Source: Alcaligenaceae bacterium
GTDB taxonomy: Bacteria > Pseudomonadota > Gammaproteobacteria > Burkholderiales > Burkholderiaceae_B
Length of the DNA: 64,000 nt
NCBI GenBank assembly: GCA_013416455.1
Contig: JACCES010000012.1
Coordinates: 1 to 64,000 of the forward strand
Direction: 5' to 3'
Shown here: positions 1 to 9,863 of the stretch, one piece after another
Layout: each line of letters starts with the position of its first letter
Numbering within the stretch: the stretch's first letter is position 1
Position numbers and translations under genes: made by a program
The notes under the pieces: model-generated
The model's input: the letters and a program-made list of their open reading frames with translations, nothing else
What the model was told of the DNA's origin: nothing
Databases searched by the model: none

Positions 1-125
1 GCGATAACGTGTCGATGGAAGTGACGCTGATTGCGCCGATCGCCATGGAAGAAGGTCTGCGCTTCGCGATCCGTGAAGGCGGCCGTACCGTGGGCGCCGG
101 CGTCGTCGCAAGCATCATCGCGTAA
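1..125 (+). CDS. tuf: Elongation factor Tu, C-terminal end (partial)
   Basis: The last 40 codons of EF-Tu, the GTPase that brings aminoacyl-tRNA to the ribosome. The visible residues are the end of beta-barrel domain 3: [18 protein letters not shown], then [14 protein letters not shown] and the terminal VVASIIA before TAA. The 5' part lies outside the window. rpsJ follows after 62 bp with no terminator in between, so the usual tuf-rpsJ co-transcription is probably kept. Identification is firm because this C-terminus is nearly invariant in proteobacteria. Confidence 0.97.
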   Translation, partial: DNVSMEVTLIAPIAMEEGLRFAIREGGRTVGAGVVASIIA

Positions 126-187
126 AATATTGCTCGCTCTGATCGGGGCGAATCCCGCCCCGGTTTTTTCGTTCTTTAGGAATTCCC

Positions 188-499
188 ATGAAAAACCAGA
201 AGATCCGCATCCGTTTGAAAGCGTTCGATTACAAGCTCATCGACCAATCGGCCGCTGAAATCGTGGACACCGCCAAGCGCACCGGGGCCGTCGTGCGTGG
301 CCCGGTTCCGCTGCCCACGCGGATTCGCCGTTACGATGTCCTGCGTTCGCCGCACGTCAACAAGACGTCGCGCGACCAGTTCGAAATGCGCACCCATCAG
401 CGCCTGATGGACATCGTCGATCCCACCGACAAGACCGTGGACGCGCTCATGCGTCTGGATCTGCCCGCCGGCGTCGACGTCGAGATCGCATTGCAGTAA
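188..499 (+). CDS. rpsJ: 30S ribosomal protein S10
   Basis: A 103-aa S10 of standard length (begins [19 protein letters not shown]; includes the [20 protein letters not shown] stretch). It is part of the 30S head and also acts as NusE in transcription antitermination. The ATG is preceded by an AGGAA box. It is normally the first gene of the S10 operon with rplC directly behind it. Here an intrinsic terminator follows within 30 bp and rplC is about 4.5 kb away, so rpsJ seems to be transcribed with tuf and separately from the rest of S10. Confidence 0.98.
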   Translation: MKNQKIRIRLKAFDYKLIDQSAAEIVDTAKRTGAVVRGPVPLPTRIRRYDVLRSPHVNKTSRDQFEMRTHQRLMDIVDPTDKTVDALMRLDLPAGVDVEIALQ

Positions 500-525
500 G
501 CGCCAATGTCGTAAGCGGCACCAAG

Positions 526-556
526 AAAACGCCATGCTGTTCAGCATGGCGTTTTT
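526..556 (+). terminator. Intrinsic terminator after rpsJ
   Basis: A near-perfect hairpin with arms aaaacgccatgctg / cagcatggcgtttt and a very short loop, followed by a short T run. Because the arms begin with A and end with T runs it could work in both directions. It separates tuf-rpsJ from the inserted transporter genes. Confidence 0.85.
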
Positions 557-614
557 AGATTAAGGTCACAGACTGTGGGCATGCTCGCTCGTTCATGAAC
601 AGGAGTCATCGCCG

Positions 615-2552
615 ATGCCGCCACCGGTCTCTGCAGCAAGCCGGAAGTCCGCATCCAGCATTCCAGCGCTGGCATTCGTTCTGCTCTGGCTTCTTGCCGC
701 ATCGTGCCTGGCACCCGCCGCGTACGCTCAATCCCCATCCTGCAACGGCGGCCAGCCGGTGCGTTTCGCCGATCAGAACTGGGAAAGCGCCAGTTTCACC
801 ACCCATGTTTTCGTGCGCATCCTGCGGGATGCCTTCGGCTGCGACACCGAGATCGTGCCGGGCACCCCAGCGGCCGCGGAAGCCGCTCTTGCCCAGGACG
901 ACCTTCAGGTCATTGCTGAAATCTGGTCGGGCCGTTCGGCCATCATCGAAGACGCCATCGCCGCCGGGCGGGTGCGGGTGGTGGGCGACACCCTGGAAGG
1001 CGGCGCCGAGCAGGGCTGGTATGTGCCGGAATTCGTGATCAAGGGCGATGCCGAACGCGGCATCGCGCCGCTGGCGCCTGAACTCGAAACCTGGCGCGAC
1101 CTCCCGCGCTACAAAGAATTGTTCCGCGACCCCGAATCCCCCGACAAAGGGCGTTTCCTGAATTGCCCCACGGGCTGGGTCTGCGAAGGCACCAACTCGC
1201 GCCTGCTGTCCCTGTACGGCCTGGACGAGCACTACACCAACTTCCGTGCCGGTACGGGCGCCGCGCTCGACGCGGCCATCAGTTCCGCCCATGAACGTGG
1301 GCAGCCTCTGCTGTTCTATTATTGGGAACCCGCGGGGCTCATGGCCAAATACCGCCTGCACCGCATCGGGCTGCCGCCCTTCGACCAGGCGTGCTGGGAC
1401 GTGATCGTCAGCGGCGAAGGCCAGGCCTGCCCAACCGATTTCCTCAAGGCCCGCCTGGCGGTGGCCGTCTCCACGCCTTTTGCGCAGGCGAACCCGGCCA
1501 TCATCGGCTTCCTGGAACGGGTGAGTTTCGCGCCGGGGCTGTTGAATCAGGCGATACTGGAAATGACCGAGCAGCGCATTTCCGGCGATGCCATGGCCGA
1601 GCGTTTCCTGAAGGACAACCCGCAATTATGGTCGGCCTGGCTGGACGCCGCCCAGGCTTCCCGCCTGGAAGCCGCCCTGGGGGCCGACCCCCGGGAAGTT
1701 CGCGGAAATATCTTCCCGCACTGGTCGGGGGCCGATTTCGTCAACCGCCATCTGACCCAGGCGGTACAGGCCTGGGGCGAGAGCTTCCGGCGTGCCGGCG
1801 ACTTCCTGCTGGTGGCCGTCCTGCTGCCAACGGAAACCCTGCTCATGGCCGTGCCCGCATGGCTGTTGCTGGTACTGGTCGCCGCCCTGTCATGGCACGC
1901 CACGCGCAAGCCGGTCGCGACGCTGCTGTACGTGCTGGGCCTCTATCTCATCGGTGTGGTCGGCCTCTGGGAAAAACTCATCCAGACCTTTTCTCTTGTG
2001 CTCGTCTCCACCCTGTTTTCCATCGCCATCGGCATTCCCGCGGGCATTCTGGCCGCGGGCAGCCGCTGGCTGCGGCGTGTGCTGGTGCCGGTGATGGACG
2101 TCATGCAGACCCTGCCCAGTTTCGTGTATCTGATCCCGGTGCTCATGCTGTTCGGCCTGGGCAAGGTGCCCGCGCTGTTCGCCACGGTCATCTATGCGGT
2201 GCCGCCGCTCATCCGCCTGACGGTCCTGGGGCTGCGGCAGGTCGATCCGGCGGCCAAGGAAGCCGCGCAGTCCTTCGGTGTGACGCGCTGGCAGATGCTG
2301 ACCCGCGTCACCCTGCCGCTGGCGCGGCCCAGCATCATGGCGGGTATCAACCAGACCACCATGATGGCGCTTTCCATGGTGGTGGTGGCATCGATGATCG
2401 GTGCTCGCGGGCTGGGCGAAGACGTGCTCGCCGGCATCCAGACCCTCGACATCGGAAGAGGGCTGCAGGCCGGCATTGCCATCGTCATCCTGGCCATCGT
2501 CATCGATCGCATCACCCAGGCCTACGGGCGCGTGCGGCGCGGGAGGAACTGA
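615..2552 (+). CDS. Glycine betaine/choline-type ABC transporter, substrate-binding protein fused to permease
   Basis: A 645-aa fusion. Residues 1-38 are a signal peptide ending APAAYA before QS. Residues of about 40-350 resemble an OpuAC/ProX-type binding protein, with aromatic positions suited to quaternary amines (QNWESA, IWSGR, QGWYVP, YYWEPAGL). Residues of about 390-640 form a ProW-type permease with several membrane segments and the EAA loop KEAAQSFGVTRWQMLTRVTL. The start has an AGGAG box 10 bp upstream. It overlaps the ATPase gene (TGATG), so the pair is translationally coupled. The order binding protein then permease is the reverse of the better known permease then binding protein fusions. 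The exact substrate (betaine, proline betaine, choline or carnitine) cannot be read from the sequence. Confidence 0.9.
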   Translation: MPPPVSAASRKSASSIPALAFVLLWLLAASCLAPAAYAQSPSCNGGQPVRFADQNWESASFTTHVFVRILRDAFGCDTEIVPGTPAAAEAALAQDDLQVIAEIWSGRSAIIEDAIAAGRVRVVGDTLEGGAEQGWYVPEFVIKGDAERGIAPLAPELETWRDLPRYKELFRDPESPDKGRFLNCPTGWVCEGTNSRLLSLYGLDEHYTNFRAGTGAALDAAISSAHERGQPLLFYYWEPAGLMAKYRLHRIGLPPFDQACWDVIVSGEGQACPTDFLKARLAVAVSTPFAQANPAIIGFLERVSFAPGLLNQAILEMTEQRISGDAMAERFLKDNPQLWSAWLDAAQASRLEAALGADPREVRGNIFPHWSGADFVNRHLTQAVQAWGESFRRAGDFLLVAVLLPTETLLMAVPAWLLLVLVAALSWHATRKPVATLLYVLGLYLIGVVGLWEKLIQTFSLVLVSTLFSIAIGIPAGILAAGSRWLRRVLVPVMDVMQTLPSFVYLIPVLMLFGLGKVPALFATVIYAVPPLIRLTVLGLRQVDPAAKEAAQSFGVTRWQMLTRVTLPLARPSIMAGINQTTMMALSMVVVASMIGARGLGEDVLAGIQTLDIGRGLQAGIAIVILAIVIDRITQAYGRVRRGRN

Positions 2553-3391
2553 TGTCGGCCAATACGCAGGTGCCCGAAAAGATCCGTATAGAAGATGTCT
2601 ACAAAGTGTATGGCCGCAACGAGGCGCGCGGGGTCGAGATGCTGCGCAAGGGGGCGGACCGCCAGCAGGTGCTTGCGGAAACCGGCTGCACGGTGGGCCT
2701 GGCGGGCGTGAGCGCGGGCATACCGGAAGGCCAGGTCACCTGCATCATGGGGTTGTCCGGTTCCGGCAAATCGACGCTGGTGCGCCACCTGAACCGGCTC
2801 ATCGACCCATCGGCGGGCCGCATCCTGCTGGATGGCCGCAACATCCTGGAGCTCGACATGCCCGCATTGCGGGAACTGCGCCGCCGCCACATCAGCATGG
2901 TGTTCCAGGCTTTCGGCCTCATGCCCCACATGAATGTGCTGGACAACGTCGCCTTCGGCCTTCTGGTCAGGGGCGACCCCAGGCGGCAGGCTCGCCAGGT
3001 CGCCGGCCAGTGGCTGGAACGGGTGGGGCTGGCCGACTATGGCGGCCATTTCCCCGATGAACTGTCGGGCGGCATGCGTCAGCGGGTCGGCCTCGCCCGC
3101 GCCCTGGCCATCGATGCGGATGTGCTGCTCATGGACGAAGCGTTTTCGGCGCTGGATCCGCTGATCCGCTATGACATGCAGGATCAACTGCTCGAACTGC
3201 AGCAGCGGCTGCGCAAGACCATCGTGTTCATCACGCACGACATTCAGGAAGCCTTGCGCCTGGGCGACCATATCGTGATCCTGCGCGACGGCCGGGTGGA
3301 ACAGATCGGGGCGCCCAAGGAAATACGCGAGCAGCCGGTCAATGAATACGTCGAGCGTTTCGTCGTGCATCGCGATGAGCACAAGTCTTGA
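2552..3391 (+). CDS. Glycine betaine-type ABC transporter ATP-binding protein
   Basis: A 279-aa ProV/OpuAA-like ATPase. Visible: the typical ProV N-terminus (KIRIEDVYKVYGRN, EMLRKGADRQQV), Walker A GLSGSGKST at about 67-75, signature LSGGMRQR, Walker B VLLMDEAFSALD and H-loop FITHD. It stops soon after the nucleotide-binding domain (…ERFVVHRDEHKS) and lacks the C-terminal CBS tandem that senses ionic strength in OpuA, so regulation by osmolarity is less likely at this level. It forms a two-gene operon with the preceding fusion and is convergent with guaD 16 bp downstream. Confidence 0.92.
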   Translation: MSANTQVPEKIRIEDVYKVYGRNEARGVEMLRKGADRQQVLAETGCTVGLAGVSAGIPEGQVTCIMGLSGSGKSTLVRHLNRLIDPSAGRILLDGRNILELDMPALRELRRRHISMVFQAFGLMPHMNVLDNVAFGLLVRGDPRRQARQVAGQWLERVGLADYGGHFPDELSGGMRQRVGLARALAIDADVLLMDEAFSALDPLIRYDMQDQLLELQQRLRKTIVFITHDIQEALRLGDHIVILRDGRVEQIGAPKEIREQPVNEYVERFVVHRDEHKS

Positions 3392-3407
3392 CCGGCCCGG
3401 CGGGTCG

Positions 3408-4727
3408 TCAGGCGGGTGCCCTTTCATGGCGAAGCGCGCCCCCGATGTAGACGGCCGCAATGGCACGGTCGTCCGCCATGGTCATCTGCAGAAAGAGCGC
3501 TTCCTCCAGGCTCTCGCAATGCCGCATGCGGAATTCCAGCAGCGGCGTGGATTTCAGGTCCATCACAAGCAGGTCGGCTTCCATCCCCGGTTCTATGCCG
3601 CCGATGCGATCCGCCAGGTGCAGTGCGCGGGCGCCGCCGCGCGTCGCCAGGTAGAAGGCGCAGGCCGCCGACAGTGAGTGCCCGCCCAATTGGGCCATCC
3701 GGTAGGCGGCGCCCATGGTGACGAGCATGGAAAGCGACGTGCCGGCGCCGACATCCGTGGCCAGCCCCAGCCGCAAGGCGCCGCCCGCCGCGGCGGCCCG
3801 CCCGAAATCGAAGAGCCCGCTGCCCAGGAAGGCATTCGAGGTGGGGCAGTGTGCGATGGCCGAGCCGCTGTCGCGCAGCAGATCCCATTCGGGGCCGGTG
3901 AGGTGCAGGCAATGGCCGAACACGGCGCGAGGGCCTATCAGGCCGTAATGCGCGTAGACATCGAGGTAGTTCGCCCGCTCCGGGAACAGCTCGCGCACCC
4001 ATTCCACTTCGCGGGTGTTTTCCGACAAATGGGTCTGCATCGCGGTGCCCGGGGACTGCGCCCAGAGCGTGCCCGCGGCTTCCAGCTGCCCCGGCGAGCA
4101 CGACGGCGCAAAACGCGGCGTGATGGCGTAGGTGAGCCGGGCGTGCCCGTGCCAGCGGCGGATCAGGGCGGCGGATTCGTCGTAGCCCCGCTGGGCCGTG
4201 TCGCGCAAACCCTCGGGAGCGTTCCTGTCCATCAGGACCTTGCCGGCCTGCATGCGCATGCCGCGCTGTACGGCCGCCTCGAAGAAGGCGTCCACGGAGG
4301 CCGGATGCACCGTGCAGTAGACGCTGGCGGTCGTGGTGCCGGCACGCAGGCATTCGTCCAGGAAGCGGTCCGCCACGCCGCGCGCATGGGCGGGGTCCGC
4401 GAACCGCTGCTCGGCGGGGAAGGTGTAGTGTTCCAGCCAGTCGACCAGCTGCTTGCCGTAGGCGCCGATGGTCTGCAACTGTGGATAATGGACGTGAGTG
4501 TCGACGAAGCCCGGCATGATCAGCTTGTCGGGATAGTGTTCCACGCGGATGCCGCCAAGCTGGCCGCGCAGGGCGTTCCAGTCGCCCGCATGTGTGATGA
4601 CACCGTCTTCGATCAGGATCAGGCCGTCGGGCTCGTGATGCAGGGCGTCCGAGACTGTTGTTTTCATTGGGTCGTCCCGGAAACTGATCCAGGGGCCCCT
4701 TATGGCCCGGCGCCGATCCTGCTCCAT
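3408..4727 (-). CDS. guaD: Guanine deaminase
   Basis: A 439-aa amidohydrolase-superfamily enzyme that converts guanine to xanthine. The N-terminus AIRGPWISFRDDP is typical of the family. The metal-binding PGFVDTHVHYPQ, the HLSENTREVEWV segment, FGHCLHL and the HCPTSNAFLGSGLFDF signature are all present. The product is cytosolic and serves purine salvage or nitrogen recovery. It stands alone on the minus strand, convergent with the transporter operon; its 5' end faces the rplC promoter region. Location inside the ribosomal supercluster is unusual. Family assignment is firm; the start could be a few codons off. Confidence 0.93.
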   Translation of the reverse strand: MEQDRRRAIRGPWISFRDDPMKTTVSDALHHEPDGLILIEDGVITHAGDWNALRGQLGGIRVEHYPDKLIMPGFVDTHVHYPQLQTIGAYGKQLVDWLEHYTFPAEQRFADPAHARGVADRFLDECLRAGTTTASVYCTVHPASVDAFFEAAVQRGMRMQAGKVLMDRNAPEGLRDTAQRGYDESAALIRRWHGHARLTYAITPRFAPSCSPGQLEAAGTLWAQSPGTAMQTHLSENTREVEWVRELFPERANYLDVYAHYGLIGPRAVFGHCLHLTGPEWDLLRDSGSAIAHCPTSNAFLGSGLFDFGRAAAAGGALRLGLATDVGAGTSLSMLVTMGAAYRMAQLGGHSLSAACAFYLATRGGARALHLADRIGGIEPGMEADLLVMDLKSTPLLEFRMRHCESLEEALFLQMTMADDRAIAAVYIGGALRHERAPA

Positions 4728-4851
4728 GCTGTCCCGCCCCCTTCACCGTTATGGGTTGCATCCGTCACCACGATCGTACCGCGGCCTGCCGGCGGGCTGC
4801 CGCATTAGTGAAAACCCCCTTGTGCCGCAGAAGATCCCCAGACTAAGGGGC

Positions 4852-4880
4852 TTGCGGTATAGGCCGTGTCCATGTTAAAT
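4852..4880 (+). promoter_or_regulatory. Candidate sigma70 promoter for rplC-rpsQ
   Basis: TTGCGG (-35), 17-bp spacer, TTAAAT (-10), located about 87 bp before the rplC start in the 239-bp guaD-rplC gap. It is needed in principle because rpsJ is cut off by its own terminator. The leader then holds a short GGGCTTCGCCC hairpin and T-rich stretches. Predicted from consensus only. Confidence 0.55.
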
Positions 4881-4966
4881 TGGCGGGCTTCGCCCTTTTG
4901 CTTTTTTTGGGCGAGAAATCGAAGCCTATTAGCCCCGACCAATCGCAGTCGGGAATGGAGAAAACA

Positions 4967-5656
4967 ATGTCGAACTCGACACCTACGCCCGCCGCTCACC
5001 GGCTGGGACTCGTGGGGCGCAAGGTCGGCATGACCCGCATTTTCACGGAAGATGGCGAATCCATCCCCGTGACCGTGCTGGACGTGTCGAACAACCGCAT
5101 CACGCAGGTCAAGTCGCCAGAAGTTGATGGCTACGCGGCCGTGCAAGTCACCTATGGCACCCGTCGCGCATCGCGCGTGACCAAGCCGGCGGCTGGCCAT
5201 TTCGCCAAGGCCGGCACCGAAGCCGGCAGCGTCCTGAAGGAATTCCGCCTCGATCCCGCCAAGGCCGCCGAATTCACGGCCGGCTCCGTCGTGGCCGTCG
5301 AAAGCGTGTTCGAAGCCGGCCAGAAGGTCGACGTCACCGGTACCACCATCGGCAAGGGTTTTGCCGGTACCATCAAGCGTCACCACTTCGCCGGCCAGCG
5401 CAATTCCCACGGCAACTCGATCTCGCACCGCGTTCCCGGTTCCATCGGCATGGCCCAGGATCCCGGCCGCGTGTTCCCCGGCAAGAAGATGTCGGGCCAT
5501 CTGGGTGACGTCACCCGTACCATCCAGAACCTCGATATCGTGCGCGTCGACGCCGAACGCGGCCTTCTGCTGGTCAAGGGCGCTGTCCCCGGCCACAAGA
5601 ACGGCAATGTCGTCGTGCGTCCCGCCGTCAAGGCGTCGGCCAAGAAAGGAGCCTAA
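4967..5656 (+). CDS. rplC: 50S ribosomal protein L3
   Basis: 229 aa, beginning [20 protein letters not shown], with the L3 core ([51 protein letters not shown]). It is an early 50S assembly protein near the peptidyl transferase centre. I chose the ATG at 4967 because GGAG lies 8 bp upstream and the length fits the family; the open frame extends 29 codons further upstream without homology. First gene of the displaced S10 block. Confidence 0.97.
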   Translation: MSNSTPTPAAHRLGLVGRKVGMTRIFTEDGESIPVTVLDVSNNRITQVKSPEVDGYAAVQVTYGTRRASRVTKPAAGHFAKAGTEAGSVLKEFRLDPAKAAEFTAGSVVAVESVFEAGQKVDVTGTTIGKGFAGTIKRHHFAGQRNSHGNSISHRVPGSIGMAQDPGRVFPGKKMSGHLGDVTRTIQNLDIVRVDAERGLLLVKGAVPGHKNGNVVVRPAVKASAKKGA

Positions 5657-5658
5657 AC

Positions 5659-6279
5659 ATGGAACTCAAGCTCCTGAATGACCAGGGTCAAGCCGCTTCC
5701 ACCGTTGCCGCCCCCGATACCGTATTCGGTCGCGAATTCAACGAAGCACTGGTGCACCAGATCGTCGTCGCCTTCCAGGCCAATGCCCGTGGCGGCAACC
5801 GTGCCCAGAAGGACCGCGCAACGGTCAAGCACTCCACCCGCAAGCCGTGGCGCCAGAAGGGCACGGGCCGCGCCCGCGCCGGTATGACGTCCTCGCCGCT
5901 GTGGCGTGGGGGTGGCCGCGCTTTCCCGAGCTCGCCCGACGAAAACTTCTCGCAGAAGGTCAACAAGAAGATGTATCGCGCCGGCATTCGCGCGATCCTT
6001 TCGCAGCTGGCCCGCGAAGACCGCATCGGCGTGGTGGATTCCTTCACCCTCGAGTCTCCCAAGACCAAGCTGGCAGCCGCCAAGCTGAAGGACATGGGGC
6101 TCGACTCGGTACTGATCATCACCGATGCGCTCGACGAGAACCTCTATCTCGCAACGCGCAACCTGCCGCACGTTGCCGTGGTGGAACCGCGCTACGCCGA
6201 TCCGCTTTCGCTGATCCACTACAAGAAAGTGCTGATCACCAAGCCGGCTATCGCTCAACTCGAGGAGATGTTGGGATGA
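5659..6279 (+). CDS. rplD: 50S ribosomal protein L4
   Basis: 206 aa, standard length. The conserved loop that reaches the exit tunnel is visible ([21 protein letters not shown]). In E. coli L4 represses its own operon through the S10 leader; here the leader context is changed because rpsJ is detached. It begins 2 bp after rplC and overlaps rplW by 4 bp (ATGA). Confidence 0.97.
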   Translation: MELKLLNDQGQAASTVAAPDTVFGREFNEALVHQIVVAFQANARGGNRAQKDRATVKHSTRKPWRQKGTGRARAGMTSSPLWRGGGRAFPSSPDENFSQKVNKKMYRAGIRAILSQLAREDRIGVVDSFTLESPKTKLAAAKLKDMGLDSVLIITDALDENLYLATRNLPHVAVVEPRYADPLSLIHYKKVLITKPAIAQLEEMLG

Positions 6280-6572
6280 ACGCCGAACGTTTGATGCAAG
6301 TCATCCTGGCGCCCGTCGTGACCGAAAAGGCCACGCTCGTCGCCGAAAAAAATCAGCAAATCGCTTTCCGCGTCGCCGCTGACGCGACGAAGCCTGAAAT
6401 CAAGGCCGCCGTCGAACTCCTCTTCAAGGTCGAGGTCGAGTCCGTGCAGGTCCTGAACCGCAAGGGCAAAGAAAAGCGTTTTGGCCGTTTCATGGGTCGC
6501 CGCCGTAATGAGCGCAAGGCATACGTCACGCTCAAGAACGGTCAGGAACTCGACTTTACTGAGGTGAACTAA
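6276..6572 (+). CDS. rplW: 50S ribosomal protein L23
   Basis: 98 aa, [20 protein letters not shown] to DFTEVN. It lies at the tunnel exit and serves as docking site for trigger factor and SRP. The ATG overlaps the rplD stop, and its own TAA overlaps the rplB ATG by one base, indicating translational coupling through rplD-rplW-rplB. Confidence 0.97.
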   Translation: MNAERLMQVILAPVVTEKATLVAEKNQQIAFRVAADATKPEIKAAVELLFKVEVESVQVLNRKGKEKRFGRFMGRRRNERKAYVTLKNGQELDFTEVN

Positions 6573-7399
6573 TGGCACTCGTAAAAGTCAAGCCGACATC
6601 GGCCGGCCGCCGTGGCATGATCAAGGTGGTTGCCGCCAATCTGCACAAGGGCGCGCCGTACGCTGGTCTGCTCGAAAAGAAGAAGCGCGGTTCGGGCCGT
6701 AACAACAACGGCCACATCACCGTGCGCCATCGTGGCGGTGGCCACAAGCAGCAATACCGCATCGTGGATTTCCGCCGCAACAAGGACGGCATCCCCGCCA
6801 AGGTCGAGCGCCTGGAATACGATCCCAATCGTACCGCGCACCTGGCCCTGCTGTGCTATGCGGACGGCGAGCGCCGCTACATCATCGCTCCCCGCGGCCT
6901 GGCCGTGGGCGCCACGCTGATGTCCGGCCAGGATGCTCCCATCCGTGCCGGCAACACGCTGCCGATCCGCAACATCCCGGTTGGCGCCACCATCCACTGC
7001 ATCGAAATGCTGCCCGGCAAGGGCGCGCAGATCGCCCGCTCCGCCGGCGCATCGGCGGTGCTGCTGGCCCGTGAAGGCACCTACGCGCAGGTCCGCCTGC
7101 GTTCCGGCGAAGTCCGCCGTGTGCACATCGATTGCCGCGCCACCATTGGCGAAGTCGGCAACGAAGAGCACAGCCTGCGCCAGATCGGCAAGGCCGGTGC
7201 GATGCGCTGGCGTGGTGTCCGCCCGACCGTTCGCGGCGTTGCCATGAACCCGATCGATCACCCCCACGGCGGTGGTGAAGGCCGCACCGGCGAGGGCCGT
7301 GAGCCCGTCAGCCCGTGGGGTACGCCTGCAAAGGGCTATCGGACCCGTCGAAACAAGCGCACCGAGAACATGATTGTCTCGCGTCGCAAGCGCAAGTAA
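6572..7399 (+). CDS. rplB: 50S ribosomal protein L2
   Basis: 275 aa, [20 protein letters not shown] onwards. The C-terminal motif [20 protein letters not shown] contains the conserved histidine region near the peptidyl transferase centre. Length and position are canonical. Confidence 0.98.
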   Translation: MALVKVKPTSAGRRGMIKVVAANLHKGAPYAGLLEKKKRGSGRNNNGHITVRHRGGGHKQQYRIVDFRRNKDGIPAKVERLEYDPNRTAHLALLCYADGERRYIIAPRGLAVGATLMSGQDAPIRAGNTLPIRNIPVGATIHCIEMLPGKGAQIARSAGASAVLLAREGTYAQVRLRSGEVRRVHIDCRATIGEVGNEEHSLRQIGKAGAMRWRGVRPTVRGVAMNPIDHPHGGGEGRTGEGREPVSPWGTPAKGYRTRRNKRTENMIVSRRKRK

Positions 7400-7411
7400 G
7401 GGGCGAACACT

Positions 7412-7687
7412 ATGTCACGTTCGATCAAGAAAGGCCCATTCGTCGACGCGCATCTGATCAGCAAGGTCGATGCGGCCGTCGCAGGCAAAGACAAAAAGCC
7501 GATCAAGACCTGGTCGCGCCGTTCCACCATCCTGCCCGAATTCATCGGGCTGACCATTGCCGTCCATAATGGCCGCCAGCACGTTCCCGTGTACATCAAC
7601 GAGAACATGGTTGGCCACAAGCTGGGCGAGTTCGCGCTGACCCGTACGTTCAAGGGCCACGCCGCGGACAAGAAGTCCCGGAGGTAA
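7412..7687 (+). CDS. rpsS: 30S ribosomal protein S19
   Basis: 91 aa, [19 protein letters not shown] with the conserved [13 protein letters not shown] and [11 protein letters not shown] segments. It belongs to the 30S head next to S13. Canonical position between rplB and rplV. Confidence 0.98.
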   Translation: MSRSIKKGPFVDAHLISKVDAAVAGKDKKPIKTWSRRSTILPEFIGLTIAVHNGRQHVPVYINENMVGHKLGEFALTRTFKGHAADKKSRR

Positions 7688-7690
7688 GAG

Positions 7691-8020
7691 ATGGAAACTA
7701 CTGCAAATATCCGTGGTGTCCGGATCTCGGCCCAGAAAGCGCGCCTCGTTGCGGATCTCATCCGCGGCAAGAGTGTCGCCCAGGCGCTGAACATCCTGGC
7801 GTTCACACCCAAGAAGGCAGCGGACATCCTCAAGAAAGCCCTTGAGTCCGCCATTGCCAACGCCGAGCACAATGACGGCGCGGACATCGATGAACTCCGT
7901 GTCACGACCATCTACGTCGACAAGGGTCAATCGCTGAAGCGTTTTTCCGCCCGTGCCAAGGGCCGCGGTAACCGTATCGAGAAGCAGACCTGCCACATCG
8001 TGGTCAAGGTCGGGGCTTAA
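7691..8020 (+). CDS. rplV: 50S ribosomal protein L22
   Basis: 109 aa, [20 protein letters not shown], with the extended hairpin region that lines the exit tunnel ([19 protein letters not shown]), where macrolide-resistance changes occur in other bacteria. Starts 3 bp after rpsS; RBS AAGAG. Confidence 0.98.
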   Translation: METTANIRGVRISAQKARLVADLIRGKSVAQALNILAFTPKKAADILKKALESAIANAEHNDGADIDELRVTTIYVDKGQSLKRFSARAKGRGNRIEKQTCHIVVKVGA

Positions 8021-8029
8021 GGAGTCACA

Positions 8030-8812
8030 ATGGGACAGAAAATTCATCCGATTGGCTTCCGCCTCGCGGTCAACCGTAACTGGAGTTCGCGCTGGTACGC
8101 GGACGACAAGGCTTTCGGTGGCATGCTGGGCGAGGACATTCGCGTCCGCGAATACCTCAAGAAGAAGCTCAAGAACGCTTCGGTTGGCCGCGTGGTCATC
8201 GAGCGTCCCGCCAAGAACGCACGCATCACCATCTACTCGGCTCGTCCCGGTGTGGTGATCGGCAAGCGCGGCGAGGACATCGAGAACCTGAAGGCGGACC
8301 TGCAGCGTCTGCTGGGCGTGCCTGTGCACGTCAACATCGAAGAAATCCGCAAGCCTGAAACCGACGCTCAGCTCATCGCCGATTCGATCGCTCAGCAGCT
8401 CGAAAAGCGCATCATGTTCCGCCGCGCCATGAAGCGCGCCATGCAGAACGCCATGCGCCTGGGCGCCCAGGGCATCAAGATCATGAGCTCCGGCCGTCTG
8501 AACGGCATCGAGATCGCCCGTACCGAGTGGTACCGCGAAGGCCGTGTGCCCCTGCACACCCTGCGCGCCAACATCGACTACGGCACATCCGAAGCACAGA
8601 CGACCTACGGCATCATCGGTATCAAGGTCTGGGTCTACAAGGGCGATATGCTGCCGAACGGCGAAATGCCGCCCGAGACAGCCGCTCCTCGTGATGAAGA
8701 GCGTCGCCCGCGCCGTGCGCCCCGTGGCGAGCGCCCCGATGGCCGTCGTCCTGGCGGACGCGGCCGTGGCGGCCGCCGCCCTGAAGCGGCTCCGGCGCCT
8801 GAAGGAGAATAA
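8030..8812 (+). CDS. rpsC: 30S ribosomal protein S3
   Basis: 260 aa with the KH domain ([17 protein letters not shown]) and the conserved [18 protein letters not shown] start. S3 helps form the mRNA entry channel. The C-terminal tail after about residue 212 is rich in Arg, Gly and Pro ([18 protein letters not shown]), longer than in E. coli S3 and common in Burkholderiales. Confidence 0.97.
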   Translation: MGQKIHPIGFRLAVNRNWSSRWYADDKAFGGMLGEDIRVREYLKKKLKNASVGRVVIERPAKNARITIYSARPGVVIGKRGEDIENLKADLQRLLGVPVHVNIEEIRKPETDAQLIADSIAQQLEKRIMFRRAMKRAMQNAMRLGAQGIKIMSSGRLNGIEIARTEWYREGRVPLHTLRANIDYGTSEAQTTYGIIGIKVWVYKGDMLPNGEMPPETAAPRDEERRPRRAPRGERPDGRRPGGRGRGGRRPEAAPAPEGE

Positions 8813-8814
8813 AC

Positions 8815-9231
8815 ATGCTGCAACCGTCACGCAGAAAGTATCGCAAAGAGCACAAGGGCCGCAACACCGGCCTGGCGACTCGCGGTGCACAGGTATCGTT
8901 CGGCGAGTTCGGTCTGAAGGCCACCGATCGTGGCCGCCTGACCGCGCGCCAGATCGAATCCGCCCGCCGAGCCATCAACCGCCACATCAAGCGCGGTGGC
9001 CGTATCTGGATCCGTGTGTTCCCCGACAAGCCGATTTCCCAGAAGCCGGCCGAAGTCCGTATGGGTAACGGCAAGGGCAATCCGGAGTTCTGGGTCGCCG
9101 AAATCCAACCCGGCAAGGTGCTGTATGAAATGGAGGGCGTCAGCGAGGAACTGGCTCGTGAAGCGTTCCGCCTGGCCGCCGCCAAGCTGCCGATCCGCAC
9201 GACCTTCGTGTCGCGCCACATCGGTGCCTAA
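8815..9231 (+). CDS. rplP: 50S ribosomal protein L16
   Basis: 138 aa, [19 protein letters not shown], with [20 protein letters not shown] and the [15 protein letters not shown] stretch of the tRNA-contact region. Two bases separate it from rpsC. Confidence 0.98.
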   Translation: MLQPSRRKYRKEHKGRNTGLATRGAQVSFGEFGLKATDRGRLTARQIESARRAINRHIKRGGRIWIRVFPDKPISQKPAEVRMGNGKGNPEFWVAEIQPGKVLYEMEGVSEELAREAFRLAAAKLPIRTTFVSRHIGA

Positions 9232-9240
9232 GGAGACGTC

Positions 9241-9432
9241 ATGAAAGCCAGCGAACTCCGTTCCAAAGATGCCACCGAGCTCTCCAAAGAGCTCGAAAGC
9301 CTGCTGAAGGCACAATTCAACCTGCGCATGCAGCGTGCCACCCAGCAGCTTTCCAACACCAGCCAGATCGGCAAAGTGCGCCGCGATATCGCACGCGTCC
9401 GTACCATCATGGCTGAGAAGGCAGGACAGTAA
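9241..9432 (+). CDS. rpmC: 50S ribosomal protein L29
   Basis: 63 aa, [20 protein letters not shown], two-helix protein at the exit tunnel. RBS AGGAG 6 bp upstream. Standard length and position before rpsQ. Confidence 0.97.
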   Translation: MKASELRSKDATELSKELESLLKAQFNLRMQRATQQLSNTSQIGKVRRDIARVRTIMAEKAGQ

Positions 9433-9434
9433 AA

Positions 9435-9737
9435 ATGAGCGAAACCCAAACTACAGCACCGGCTCAAACCGCTCCCGAAGCGGCCAAGCGCCAGCGCACC
9501 CTCATCGGCCGTGTCGTCAGCAACAAGATGGACAAGACCGTAGTGGTGAAGATCGAACGCCGTGTCAAGCACCCCGTGCTGGGCAAGATCGTCGTGCGTT
9601 CGAACAAGTACAAGGCTCACGATGAGGCCAACCAGTACAACGAGGGCGACCTCGTCGAAATCGCGGAAGGTCGTCCGATCTCGCGCGATAAGTCCTGGAA
9701 GGTCGTGCGCCTGCTCGAAGCCGCGCGCGTCATCTGA
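9435..9737 (+). CDS. rpsQ: 30S ribosomal protein S17
   Basis: 100 aa. The core ([39 protein letters not shown]) is preceded by an extension of about 17 residues rich in Thr, Ala and Pro ([17 protein letters not shown]). Last gene of the S10 block; an intrinsic terminator follows. In other bacteria rplN would come next, but here it is about 40.8 kb away. Confidence 0.97.
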   Translation: MSETQTTAPAQTAPEAAKRQRTLIGRVVSNKMDKTVVVKIERRVKHPVLGKIVVRSNKYKAHDEANQYNEGDLVEIAEGRPISRDKSWKVVRLLEAARVI

Positions 9738-9784
9738 TATCCCTCGTCCGGGCGGCTTTTGTCGTCCAGGACGTTCGGGAATCA

Positions 9785-9823
9785 AAAAATCCGGAGCCTT
9801 CGCAAGAAGCCTCCGGATTTTTC
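9785..9823 (+). terminator. Intrinsic terminator after rpsQ
   Basis: Arms AAAAATCCGGAG and CTCCGGATTTTT with a 14-nt loop, followed by T-rich sequence. Symmetric A/T flanks suggest it can also end minus-strand transcripts arriving from the meaB operon. It marks the left edge of the accessory block. Confidence 0.85.
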
Positions 9824-9863
9824 TTTCCACCAGCCGGACATCGGCGCCCCGCGCCGCGGAACC

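Noticed and set aside
606-1625. Long minus-strand frames opposite the transporter, ribosomal, fad and acyl-CoA genes
   Set aside because: Typical shadow frames of GC-rich DNA; the opposite strand shows complete known families.
4881-4925. Attenuator in the rplC leader (GGGCTTCGCCC hairpin with T tract, alternative longer stem)
   Set aside because: The hairpin would begin right at the predicted transcription start, too early for termination; only read-through from upstream could use it.
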